A DNA stretch of 36,814 nt, taken from an uncultured Clostridia bacterium. GTDB taxonomy: Bacteria > Bacillota > Clostridia > Oscillospirales > Ruminococcaceae. Numbering within the stretch: the first letter of the stretch is position 1; every line of letters begins with the position of its first letter. The position numbers and the translations under genes are program-made. The notes under the pieces are model-generated. The model did not search any database and was not told the DNA's origin. It was given only the letters and a program-made list of their open reading frames with translations. The stretch covers positions 1-36,814 of the forward strand of contig CANPWL010000019.1 of assembly GCA_947584375.1 (NCBI GenBank). Direction: 5' to 3'. Below, in pieces: positions 1 to 6,889 of this stretch.

Positions 1-26
1 CCCTTTTAGGGGTTAAGCCTGTAATA

Positions 27-75
27 GCCCCTTATAGGGGCTGTGCAAGCCACCAGTTTACTGGTGGTCTTGACT
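27..75. repeat. Modular hairpin repeat, unit C (copy 1)
   Basis: Two small hairpins lie side by side: GCCCC-TTATA-GGGGC at about 27-41, and CCACCAG-TTTA-CTGGTGG a few bases later. A related copy lies at 1157-1205 with several differences. An additional CCC/GGG hairpin is visible at 1-12. Unit C runs directly into unit B. The function is unknown; it looks like an intergenic repeat built from RNA-hairpin modules. Confidence 0.7.
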
Positions 76-207
76 TTATATCTCGCGTTATTAGTGCATA
101 TTTTTGAAAAAGTATTTCCAGCAGGTGTGACCCCTGCACGCATTGCCGCCTTTGGCTAGCTTGCCAAAGGCGGTTAATTTTATGCAACGGTGGGCTAACA
201 CTTAGAA
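76..207. repeat. Modular hairpin repeat, unit B (copy 1)
   Basis: This 132-base block recurs at 34110-34241 in the same orientation and at the same length, with only a few mismatches by eye. It contains a GCAGG...CCTGC hairpin at about 121-137 and a long hairpin with arms CCGCCTTTGGC and GCCAAAGGCGG at about 146-175. In the other copy the second hairpin has changed bases but keeps pairing through G-U wobbles. A short hairpin related to the unit at 34079-34108 follows at about 238-260. No protein-coding content is convincing. Confidence 0.8.
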
Positions 208-299
208 TAAATAGTAACATTAATGTTTCATTATATCTGCGTACTGATATAGTATGTGTATTTTGACAAAAAATAGATGCTCTCAATATTTGAGGGCAT

Positions 300-518
300 C
301 TATTTTAATTTTCTTTTAACATTAGTTAGATTAGTTAAATAGTCAAGACTTATGTTGTAGTATTTTGCAAGTATAATGATTTTGTGTAGTGGAATTTCTC
401 TTATTCCTTTTTCATATTCACTATAAACCTGTTGTGTGGTTTGCAAGATTGCTGCTATTTCACGCTGTTTTAAGTCGTTGTCCTCTCGCAGGTCACGAAG
501 GCGACGGTAATAATACAC
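300..518 (-). CDS. XRE-family helix-turn-helix repressor, 72 aa
   Basis: This is a small cytoplasmic DNA-binding protein consisting almost entirely of one Cro/C1-type HTH domain. Residues about 7-62 carry LREDNDLKQREIAAILQTT, then the recognition helix QQVYSEYEKG and the usual tail ISLDYLTNLT. The first codon is GTG. The upstream ATG at 528 is in another frame and stops quickly. A weak AAGG lies about 13 bases upstream of the GTG. The gene is divergent from the membrane protein at 640, and the 120-base gap between them carries a perfect 18-bp palindrome plus a near copy. It therefore probably represses itself and its neighbour. The ligand or trigger is unknown. Confidence 0.85.
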   Translation of the reverse strand: MYYYRRLRDLREDNDLKQREIAAILQTTQQVYSEYEKGIREIPLHKIIILAKYYNISLDYLTNLTNVKRKLK

Positions 519-560
519 AAAATTTCATCTGCCTTTTTATACGATTTTCACAATTATAAC

Positions 561-608
561 ATACATGAAATATTATGTATTGACTTTACATGAATATTCA
601 TGTATAAT
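561..608 (+). promoter_or_regulatory. Divergent promoter with palindromic operators
   Basis: TTGACT (580-585) and TATAAT (603-608) are separated by 17 bp and point at the gene at 640. Positions 587-604 between and over these boxes form a perfect palindrome, TACATGAATATTCATGTA. A second imperfect copy (561-580, ATACAT...ATGTAT, 8 of 10 paired positions) lies 25 bp away centre to centre. On the minus strand a TATAAT at about 552-558 could serve the XRE gene. The arrangement is a classic repressor site; binding by the adjacent XRE protein is inferred. Confidence 0.75.
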
Positions 609-639
609 AAACATATAAAAATTATTAGGAGGTTTTTAA

Positions 640-1062
640 ATGAGTAAGTTAAAACCAATAAGAATAGTTTCGGGGATACCGTCACTAATTTCTTTAATTA
701 TTATTCTATTTTGTCCAGTTATAACATTTGGTTCATGGAAAAGTTATAATTTATTTTCCCTAATCGGTGAAAATGGTGATGATGAAATCACAACTGCAAT
801 TGCTATATCTTGTTCCGCAATTATTACTTTAATTGCAATTATAGTAACAATATTCGGCACAAGCAAGAAATCAAAAATTGCAGCGATAATTCTAAATATT
901 ATAGGTCTAATACCTATTATTTTTTTAGTTACATGGTTGACTTCTAATAATGATGCAGACTTGATCGGTGTTGCAATTTATTTATATATTATTTTTAATA
1001 TAATTGCTGTTATAGTATTAAGTATCTCGGATATGATTTTAAATAATAAGAATGAAAAATAA
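640..1062 (+). CDS. Small membrane protein with four predicted helices, 140 aa
   Basis: The protein has four hydrophobic stretches (about residues 12-32, 50-70, 80-100 and 110-130) separated by short polar loops, including an acidic GENGDDE segment. A strong AGGAGG site sits 9 bases before the ATG. I recognise no named family; it resembles the generic small multi-pass proteins often paired with XRE regulators. The divergent XRE gene and the palindrome over this promoter suggest it is the regulated target. The gene is AT-rich like its surroundings. Its function is unknown; membrane stress, immunity or toxin roles are possible, but nothing in the sequence decides. Confidence 0.75.
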   Translation: MSKLKPIRIVSGIPSLISLIIILFCPVITFGSWKSYNLFSLIGENGDDEITTAIAISCSAIITLIAIIVTIFGTSKKSKIAAIILNIIGLIPIIFLVTWLTSNNDADLIGVAIYLYIIFNIIAVIVLSISDMILNNKNEK

Positions 1063-1156
1063 TTACGTAATATATGCTGAAAGTTCGAAAAAATACAAAG
1101 GATTATTTGATTATAAAAATTACTTGGATTTGGAACAATGATACTTTTATAAGTAT

Positions 1157-1205
1157 GCCCCTTTAGGGGATGTGCAAGCCACCAGTTTAGTGATGGTCTT
1201 TACTA
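1157..1205. repeat. Modular hairpin repeat, unit C (copy 2, diverged)
   Basis: The block GCCCC-TTTA-GGGG followed by CCACCAG-TTTA-GTGATGG matches 27-75 closely but with decayed pairing in the second hairpin. No unit B follows here, so unit C can occur alone. It lies in the gene-free stretch 1063-1617, which otherwise holds the hairpin at 1247, the terminator-like hairpin at 1385 and the tetR promoter. Confidence 0.65.
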
Positions 1206-1246
1206 TTTCATATTTTACGATAAAGTTGCAGTTATAAAGATTTTTA

Positions 1247-1280
1247 GCGAGAAAGCCCTGATTTCTCGGGGCTTTCTTGC
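1247..1280. other. Strong 12-bp stem hairpin
   Basis: Arms GCGAGAAAGCCC (1247-1258) and GGGCTTTCTTGC (1269-1280) pair over 12 bases with one G-U wobble and a 10-base loop. The hairpin is not followed by a T run on either strand, so it is not a standard intrinsic terminator. No gene overlaps it. Confidence 0.55.
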
Positions 1281-1384
1281 GTTAAAAAAGCAATAAAAAT
1301 GAATAGTTTTTTATAGATGCATTTTGCTGAATTTACAAAACTGTATGGACTCGAACTATCACCAACCAAATATTTAAAAAATCA

Positions 1385-1420
1385 GGCACATAGAAGTAAA
1401 TAATCTGTGTGTCTTTTTTA
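1385..1420 (+). terminator. Intrinsic terminator-like hairpin
   Basis: GGCACATAG (1385-1393) pairs with CTGTGTGTC (1405-1413) through two G-U wobbles and is followed directly by TTTTTT. The 5' arm is identical to the one at 6777-6785, the terminator after the redox operon. The nearest upstream gene ends over 300 bases earlier, so its transcript of origin is uncertain. Confidence 0.6.
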
Positions 1421-1484
1421 TATACATAGAAAGATTAAAGTCATAAAATGTAGAAAAAATAAGTATAAAAATTTTAAAAAGCTA

Positions 1485-1534
1485 TTGACACTGTGTCAGA
1501 ATAATGATATACTATATATATTGACATAATGTCA
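1485..1534 (+). promoter_or_regulatory. tetR operon promoter with two TetR-type operators
   Basis: TTGACA (1485-1490) and TATACT (1508-1513) are exactly 17 bp apart. Two 13-bp palindromes, TGACACTGTGTCA (1486-1498) and TGACATAATGTCA (1522-1534), lie over the -35 box and just after the -10 box, 36 bp centre to centre. Both sit inside the longer shared pattern TTGACAnnnTGTCAGAATAA. This placement fits repression by the downstream TetR protein and its release by a ligand. Confidence 0.85.
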
Positions 1535-1617
1535 GAATAACCTATAACTACTTGAAAACAGGAGATGTGATAGGTAAATGGCTTTCTTTTAAGAATATGA
1601 ATAGTGAGGAATAAACT

Positions 1618-2241
1618 ATGCCAAAAGGATCACCGGAGCTGACAAATGCCCGAAAAGAAGAAATTATAAACGCTTGCGAGGAACTGTATAAGTCAAAGAG
1701 TTTTAAGGAGATCTCCCTAAAGGATATTGGCAACGCTACCAGTTTTAGCCGTACCTCAATCTACAACTATTTTCAGACAAAAGAAGAAATCTTTCTTGCA
1801 CTTTTGCAGCGGGAATATGAGTTATGGATCGTTGATTTGAACAAAATCATTGAGGAAAATGCTGCGCTTTCAAAAGACGAATTTGCCGACAAGCTGGCGA
1901 GATCATTGGAAAAACGGGAACAGCTTTTGAAAATTATGTCTATGAACCACTATGATATGGAGAGCAGCAGCCGACCTGAGCAGTTGGCTGAATTCAAAGT
2001 AGCTTATGGAGAATCGCTGCATACGGTTATGAGATGTTTAGAAAAGTATTTTCCTTATATGTCGGTTTCTGAAAAACAGGACTTTATATATTCATTTTTT
2101 CCGTTTATGTTCGGGATTTACCCCTATACTGTCGTAAATGATAAGCAAAGGTCAGCTATGGAAAAAGCAAATGTCAATTATGTGTTTATGACGATTTACG
2201 AAATTACTTATAATTGTGCGAAACGCTTATTGAAAGATTGA
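1618..2241 (+). CDS. TetR/AcrR-family transcriptional repressor, 207 aa
   Basis: The N-terminal HTH (about residues 10-56) reads LTNARKEEIINACEELYKSK, then FKEISLKDIG and the recognition helix region SFSRTSIYNYFQTKEEIF, which is typical of TetR repressors. The rest is the variable helical ligand-binding and dimer domain, similar to the TetR_C_33-type domains seen in Clostridia. The length is normal. A GAGGAA site precedes the ATG. It is the first gene of the redox operon, ending 13 bases before the aldo/keto reductase, and two matching palindromes flank the promoter, so autoregulation is likely. The inducer is unknown; reactive aldehydes or quinones are a guess from the neighbours. Confidence 0.92.
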   Translation: MPKGSPELTNARKEEIINACEELYKSKSFKEISLKDIGNATSFSRTSIYNYFQTKEEIFLALLQREYELWIVDLNKIIEENAALSKDEFADKLARSLEKREQLLKIMSMNHYDMESSSRPEQLAEFKVAYGESLHTVMRCLEKYFPYMSVSEKQDFIYSFFPFMFGIYPYTVVNDKQRSAMEKANVNYVFMTIYEITYNCAKRLLKD

Positions 2242-2254
2242 CAGGAGGATTAAA

Positions 2255-3265
2255 ATGAAGTACACATATTTAGGAAAATCTGATTTGAATGTATCCCGTA
2301 TTTGTATGGGCTGCATGGGATTTGGAAATGCTGCTACCGGGCAGCATAGTTGGACGATCGGTGAAGCGGAAACACGGGAAATAATAAAGCATGGTCTTGA
2401 TCTGGGGATAAATTTCTATGATACCGCTATTGTCTACCAAAACGGCACCAGTGAGCAATTTGTAGGCAGGGCACTTAGGGACTTTGCAAAGCGTGATGAT
2501 TATGTTATTGCCACAAAGTTTACTCCTAGAACGCAGGACGAGATTGACAACGGCGTTACAGGACAACAACACATTGAGAACTATCTGAACAAGAGCCTGC
2601 AAAATCTCGGTTTAGATTATGTTGACCTTTATATCTATCATATGTGGGACTATCACACCCCTATGGAGGAAATTATGGATGGTCTTCACAATGCTGTGAA
2701 ATCCGGCAAAGTACGGTATACCGGCATTTCAAACTGCTTTGCATGGCAGCTTGCAAAAGCAAACTATTATGCAAGAGCCAATGGACTGACTGAGTTTATC
2801 TCAATTCAAGGACATTACAACCTGATTGCCCGTGAGGAAGAACGTGAGATGGCTCCGTTCTGTGCATCTGAGGGGATAGCAATGACGCCGTATAGTGCTC
2901 TGGCAAGCGGAAGATTATCCCGACATCAGGGGGAAACCTCAAAACGTTTTCAAGAGGATTCATATGCCCGATTTAAGTATGATGCTACCGCCGAAGCAGA
3001 CGGCAAGATCATTCGCCGTGTTGAGGAGCTGGCAGAAAAACGCGGTGTATCTATGACAGAGATTTCTCTTGCATGGCTGCTTACAAAAGTAACTTCACCT
3101 GTCGTTGGAGCTACAAAGCTTTCCCATGTTGACGGTGCAGTAAAGGCTGTAGATTTAGAACTGACTCCAGATGAAATAAACTACTTAGAGGAACTGTATG
3201 TACCTCATGCACTGGCAGGAGTTATGGCACAAAACGGCAAGCAGAAAGCCGGAAATGTAATATAA
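2255..3265 (+). CDS. Aldo/keto reductase, 336 aa
   Basis: This is an NADPH-dependent carbonyl reductase of the (beta/alpha)8 barrel AKR superfamily, cytoplasmic. The start MKYTYLGKSDLNVSRICMG is the family N-terminus. The catalytic tetrad is visible: Asp in GINFYDTA, Tyr in the following IVYQNG, Lys in VIATKF, and His in LYIYHMWD. The C-terminal cofactor segment includes SPVVGATKLSHVDGAV. An AGGAGG-like site lies 8 bases before the ATG. Length and composition are normal. It sits second in the TetR operon between the regulator and a flavodoxin, fitting a role in reducing reactive carbonyls. The substrate cannot be read from the sequence. Confidence 0.93.
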   Translation: MKYTYLGKSDLNVSRICMGCMGFGNAATGQHSWTIGEAETREIIKHGLDLGINFYDTAIVYQNGTSEQFVGRALRDFAKRDDYVIATKFTPRTQDEIDNGVTGQQHIENYLNKSLQNLGLDYVDLYIYHMWDYHTPMEEIMDGLHNAVKSGKVRYTGISNCFAWQLAKANYYARANGLTEFISIQGHYNLIAREEEREMAPFCASEGIAMTPYSALASGRLSRHQGETSKRFQEDSYARFKYDATAEADGKIIRRVEELAEKRGVSMTEISLAWLLTKVTSPVVGATKLSHVDGAVKAVDLELTPDEINYLEELYVPHALAGVMAQNGKQKAGNVI

Positions 3266-3298
3266 ATTAGGAGAAAACAGAAAGGACTAGTGATTGAT

Positions 3299-3775
3299 AT
3301 GAGTAAAATTTTAGTTGCATATTTTTCTGCGAGCGGAAAAACCGCAAAAGCTGCCGAGAATCTCGCAAAAGTAATCGGCGCAGACCTATACGAGATAAAG
3401 CCTGCTGTACCATACACACAGGCGGATTTGAACTGGATGGATAAAAAATCACGCAGCTCCGTTGAGATGAGCGACAAAACAAGCCGTCCTGTTCTTGCGG
3501 ACACGAAAGCTGATATTTCAGGACATAATACTATACTGCTTGGTTTTCCGATATGGTGGTATGTTGCCCCGACTATCATCAATAGTTTTCTTGAAAGCTA
3601 TGATTTTTCGGGTAAGAAGATCGTTCTTTTTGCGACTTCGGGCGGAAGCGGATTCGGAAAAACCGTTGCAGGATTAAAGAGTTCTGTTTCGGCAGACACA
3701 GTAATAACAGAGGGTAGGCTCCTTAACGGTTCGCCCTCTGCGGACGAACTGAAAAAGTGGGTGGAAAAGCTTTAA
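3299..3775 (+). CDS. Flavodoxin-family protein, 158 aa
   Basis: This is a small FMN-binding electron carrier. The N-terminal strand and phosphate loop read ILVAYFSASGKTAKAAENLA. The middle carries GFPIWWYVAPTIINSFLE and FATSGGSGFGKT, both typical of the flavodoxin_4 type that travels with aldo/keto reductases. An in-frame GTG at 3290 is possible, but the AAAGGA at 3281-3286 is too close to it and suits the ATG at 3299, so the shorter start is chosen. It lies 33 bases after the reductase gene. It may supply electrons to operon members; its partner is not known. Confidence 0.9.
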   Translation: MSKILVAYFSASGKTAKAAENLAKVIGADLYEIKPAVPYTQADLNWMDKKSRSSVEMSDKTSRPVLADTKADISGHNTILLGFPIWWYVAPTIINSFLESYDFSGKKIVLFATSGGSGFGKTVAGLKSSVSADTVITEGRLLNGSPSADELKKWVEKL

Positions 3776-3781
3776 AATCGC

Positions 3782-3810
3782 TTGCTTTTATTCGCTTTAC
3801 ACTATATAAT
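3782..3810 (+). promoter_or_regulatory. Possible internal promoter before the iron alcohol dehydrogenase
   Basis: TTGCTT (3782-3787) and a perfect TATAAT (3805-3810) are 17 bp apart in the 91-base gap after the flavodoxin gene. The -35 box is weak. It may give extra expression of the distal operon. Confidence 0.4.
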
Positions 3811-3866
3811 TAAGAAGATATTAACAGAAAATTCTGTAATTTTAACCAGATACAAGGAGGCTAATT

Positions 3867-5036
3867 ATGTTAGGTAATTTCAGTTATTGCAATCCAACAA
3901 AACTCTATTTTGGTGACGATTCGTTAAAGTATTTGAATGAAGAACTTCCGCAATACGGTAAGAACGTGCAGTTGATTTACGGAGGAGGTTCTATAAAGAA
4001 AAACGGGATTTACGATCAAGTTGTTGAAATTCTGAAAGCACAGGGCAAAAACATTATAGAAGACGGTGGTGTAATGCCAAATCCTACTGTAGAAAAACTA
4101 TATGAGGGAATTGAGATTGCCAGAAAAAATAATGTTGATCTGCTGTTGGCTGTAGGCGGAGGCTCCTGCTGCGATTATGCAAAAGCGGTTTCTGTTTCCG
4201 TAAACTGCAAGGAAGACCCGTGGGAGAAATATTATATCCGATTTGAGGAGCCTGACTGCGAGACTTTGCCAGTAGGCTGTGTTCTGACGATGGCCGGAAC
4301 TGGTTCAGAAATGAATGCCGGTTCTGTAATTACTAATCATAAAAGTAAGATGAAAGTCGGTCATGTATTCGCCGACGAACGTATTATGCCTAGGTTTTCA
4401 ATTCTGAATCCTAAATTTACTATGACACTTCCTAAACGCCAGATGATTGCAGGTGTTTATGACATTTTCAACCATATTTGCGAACAGTATTTCTCGGGCG
4501 ATGATGACAACACCAGCGACTATTTGAGTGAAGCTTTAATGCGTTCGGTGATTCATAGTTCTAAAATTGCTGTTAATGATCCGCAGGATTATGAAGCACG
4601 TTCCAATATTATGTGGACTGCGACATGGGCTTTGAATACTCTTATATCCAGAGGTAAAAGTACAGACTGGATGGTTCATATGATCGGTCAGGCGGTGGGT
4701 GCTTATACCGACGCTACACATGGTATGACGCTTTCTGCTGTTTCACTGCCATACTACCGTTATATTATGCCTTATGGCATCTCTAAGTTCAAACGCTTTG
4801 CCGTTGAGGTTTGGAATGTTTCAACTGATGGCAAAACAGATGAGCAAATAGCTTTGGAAGGCTTGTCTGAAATGGAAAACTGGATGAAAGAACTGGGTCT
4901 TGCTCTCAATATTACAGAGTTAGGTGCAAATATGGGTATGATTAAGAGTATTGCTGATTCAACTCTTATTATGAACGGCGGTTACAAAGTTTTGAACCGT
5001 GACGAAATAGTTGAAATTCTGAAGAAAAGTCTGTAA
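3867..5036 (+). CDS. Iron-containing alcohol dehydrogenase, 389 aa
   Basis: This is a group III metal-dependent dehydrogenase of the YqhD/BdhA kind, reducing aldehydes to alcohols with NAD(P)H. The nucleotide site shows IYGGGSIKKNGIYDQV and GGGSCCDYAKAV, and the family block MAGTGSEMNAGSVIT follows. All four metal ligands are visible: Asp and His spaced as DxxxH in VYDIFNHICEQYF, then His in DWMVHMIG and His in DATHGM, 14 residues apart. The length is standard. AAGGAGG precedes the ATG. Its position in the TetR operon supports aldehyde scavenging, overlapping in role with the aldo/keto reductase. Confidence 0.95.
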   Translation: MLGNFSYCNPTKLYFGDDSLKYLNEELPQYGKNVQLIYGGGSIKKNGIYDQVVEILKAQGKNIIEDGGVMPNPTVEKLYEGIEIARKNNVDLLLAVGGGSCCDYAKAVSVSVNCKEDPWEKYYIRFEEPDCETLPVGCVLTMAGTGSEMNAGSVITNHKSKMKVGHVFADERIMPRFSILNPKFTMTLPKRQMIAGVYDIFNHICEQYFSGDDDNTSDYLSEALMRSVIHSSKIAVNDPQDYEARSNIMWTATWALNTLISRGKSTDWMVHMIGQAVGAYTDATHGMTLSAVSLPYYRYIMPYGISKFKRFAVEVWNVSTDGKTDEQIALEGLSEMENWMKELGLALNITELGANMGMIKSIADSTLIMNGGYKVLNRDEIVEILKKSL

Positions 5037-5079
5037 TCATTAATATTATAAGATAAAATGAATTTAAGGAGGATTAAAA

Positions 5080-5403
5080 ATGAAAAAAATCGTACAAACC
5101 GCAGGAAGAGAGTCACTTGGGGAATTTGCTCCCGACTTTGCACATTATAATGATGATGTACTTTTCGGTGAGAACTGGAATAATGAGGATATTGATTTAA
5201 AAACTCGTTGTATAATAACGGTAGTTGCATTGATGTCATCAGGAATAACCGATTCTTCATTAAAATATCATCTGGAAAACGCAAAAAATGCAGGCGTGAC
5301 GAGAAAAGAAATCGCTGCCATTATTACACATGTAGCGTTTTATGCCGGATGGCCGAAGGGTTGGGCTGTTTTCAATATGGCAAAAGAAGTATGGGCAGAA
5401 TAA
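5080..5403 (+). CDS. Carboxymuconolactone decarboxylase-like protein, 107 aa
   Basis: This is a small all-helical protein of the CMD/AhpD-like fold. The family pattern is seen in the LKTRCIITVVALMSSGI helix, the KYHLENAKNAGVTRKEI turn and the HVAFYAGWPKGWAVFNMAKE segment. The CxxC redox pair of AhpD-type peroxidases is absent, so a disulfide reductase role is unlikely; the conserved His residues in YHLENA and THVAFYAG remain. AGGAGG precedes the ATG. It sits 43 bases after the dehydrogenase gene and 37 before the next flavoprotein. Such proteins are frequent in TetR-controlled redox operons, but the reaction is not established here. Confidence 0.88.
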   Translation: MKKIVQTAGRESLGEFAPDFAHYNDDVLFGENWNNEDIDLKTRCIITVVALMSSGITDSSLKYHLENAKNAGVTRKEIAAIITHVAFYAGWPKGWAVFNMAKEVWAE

Positions 5404-5440
5404 TCACCAACAGATATTTGTTTACAGAGGAGTGGAAATT

Positions 5441-6064
5441 GTGAAAGTTTTAATTTTAAATGGAAGTCCACATAAAGATGGCTGCACTTCAAGAGCATTA
5501 AAAGAAGTGGAAAATACTTTGAATAAAGAAGGCATAGAAACAGAAACTATCATAGTTGGAAATAAAGATATTAGAGGCTGTATTTCCTGCAATGGTTGTC
5601 AAGCTAAAGGAAAATGTGTATTTGATGATTTAGTAAATGAAATAGCAGATAAATTTAAAAATTCAGAAGGAATACTTATCGGAACTCCTGTATATTATGC
5701 AGGAGCAAATGGTACGATATTATCATTACTGGATAGATTATTTTATAGCACACATTTTGATAAGACAATGAAAATAGGCGCTGCTGTTTTATCTTCAAGA
5801 AGAGCCGGAAGTACATCTGCTTTCGATGAAATCAATAAATACTTTACAATATCTAATATGCCGATTGTATCCAGTTCATATTGGAATGAAGTTCACGGAC
5901 ACACTGCTGAAGATGTTGAAAAGGATTTAGAGGGGTTGCAGACAATGAGAAATCTGGGAAGAAATATGGCTTTTATGATCAAGTCAATAAATCTCGGAAA
6001 AGAAAAATATGGGCTTCCTGAAAATGAAAGCGGAACTTTTACAAGTTTCCCGGACGGACTATAA
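5441..6064 (+). CDS. Flavodoxin-fold NAD(P)H-dependent FMN reductase, 207 aa
   Basis: This is a flavoprotein of the NADPH-dependent FMN reductase family. The N-terminus VKVLILNGSPHKDGCTSRA gives the flavin phosphate loop. A four-Cys segment, GCISCNGCQAKGKC (about residues 47-60), is typical of the multimeric flavodoxin WrbA/Isf-like clostridial branch. GTPVYYAGANGTILSLLDR is the second flavin loop. The reading frame is open further upstream into the previous gene, but GTG at 5441 has an AGAGGAG site 8 bases before it and matches the family start, so it is chosen. It may reduce quinones or nitro compounds; no iron-sulfur binding can be proven from the sequence. Confidence 0.88.
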   Translation: MKVLILNGSPHKDGCTSRALKEVENTLNKEGIETETIIVGNKDIRGCISCNGCQAKGKCVFDDLVNEIADKFKNSEGILIGTPVYYAGANGTILSLLDRLFYSTHFDKTMKIGAAVLSSRRAGSTSAFDEINKYFTISNMPIVSSSYWNEVHGHTAEDVEKDLEGLQTMRNLGRNMAFMIKSINLGKEKYGLPENESGTFTSFPDGL

Positions 6065-6100
6065 ATATAAATCATCTGATACTGAAAGCTGAAAGGTATA

Positions 6101-6129
6101 TTGAAAAAAGTTAAAAGTAATGGTAAAAT
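6101..6129 (+). promoter_or_regulatory. Possible internal promoter before the flavin reductase
   Basis: TTGAAA (6101-6106) and TAAAAT (6124-6129) are spaced 17 bp in a 97-base gap. Both boxes have mismatches, so this is tentative. Confidence 0.35.
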
Positions 6130-6161
6130 TATAATTAAAGCAATGAAAGGAACGATTAGTT

Positions 6162-6713
6162 ATGAAAAAAAACATTAAAACAACAGAAGCGATATTTCCA
6201 ATGCCTGTACTTATGGTTGCGACATACAATGAAGACGGAAGCATTGATGTTATGAATGCGGCATGGGGAACAATGCTTGAAAGGGATAAAGTTATTTTAA
6301 ATTTAACAGAAACACATAAAACAGTTCAAAACATCAAAGAAAGAAAAGCATTTACTGTTTCAATAGCAGATAGTAAGCACGTTATAGAAGCAGATTATTT
6401 TGGAATTGCATCAGGAAACAATACTCCAAATAAATTTGAAAACAGTAAATTAACGGCTGTAAAATCAGAAAATGTAGACGCACCAATTATAAATGAGTTC
6501 CCAATTTGTATAGAATGTGAATTTATCGAATATGGAGATTGCGGAGTTATTGGAAAAGTTATAAATACATCGGTAGATGAAAGTGTAATGAGTGGAGACA
6601 AGGTTGATATTGAAAAACTTTCAGCAATTGCATTTGACCCGTATACACATGGATATTATACCGTAACTAAAAGAGTTGGTAACGCATTTAAAGATGGTTT
6701 GCAGTTAAAATAG
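6162..6713 (+). CDS. Flavin reductase-like, FMN-binding split-barrel protein, 183 aa
   Basis: This belongs to the DIM6/NTAB flavin reductase-like family, which binds FMN in a split beta barrel. The pattern PMPVLMVATYNEDGSIDVMN followed by AAWGTMLERDKVILNL and the HKTVQNIKERKAFTVSIAD block is characteristic. The C-terminal half has EFPICIECEFIEYGD and YYTVTKRVGNAFKDGLQL. AAAGGAA precedes the ATG by about 9 bases. It is the last gene of the operon, ahead of a good terminator. It may exchange flavin electrons with the preceding flavoproteins; its substrate is unknown. Confidence 0.9.
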   Translation: MKKNIKTTEAIFPMPVLMVATYNEDGSIDVMNAAWGTMLERDKVILNLTETHKTVQNIKERKAFTVSIADSKHVIEADYFGIASGNNTPNKFENSKLTAVKSENVDAPIINEFPICIECEFIEYGDCGVIGKVINTSVDESVMSGDKVDIEKLSAIAFDPYTHGYYTVTKRVGNAFKDGLQLK

Positions 6714-6776
6714 AGATTTGATATTGGTTATTTTACGGTCGTAGAAGAACTAAAACTATTATAAATCAAGTAAAAG

Positions 6777-6812
6777 GGCACATAGAAAAATAACTATGTG
6801 CCTGATTTATAT
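6777..6812 (+). terminator. Terminator of the redox operon
   Basis: GGCACATAG (6777-6785) pairs perfectly with CTATGTGCC (6794-6802) over 9 bp with an 8-base loop, followed by TGATTTATAT. The tail is only moderately T-rich. Confidence 0.7.
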
Positions 6813-6889
6813 ATGAACATATTTATTATGTTTTTATAGTTTTCGGTGTTTGCACGCTTTTAAAGACCAAAAGACACTAAAAAATATTT

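Noticed and set aside
5342-5440. Longer N-terminus for the flavoprotein overlapping the CMD-like gene
   Set aside because: The extra 33 residues resemble no flavodoxin, overlap the previous gene out of frame, and the GTG at 5441 has a good ribosome site.
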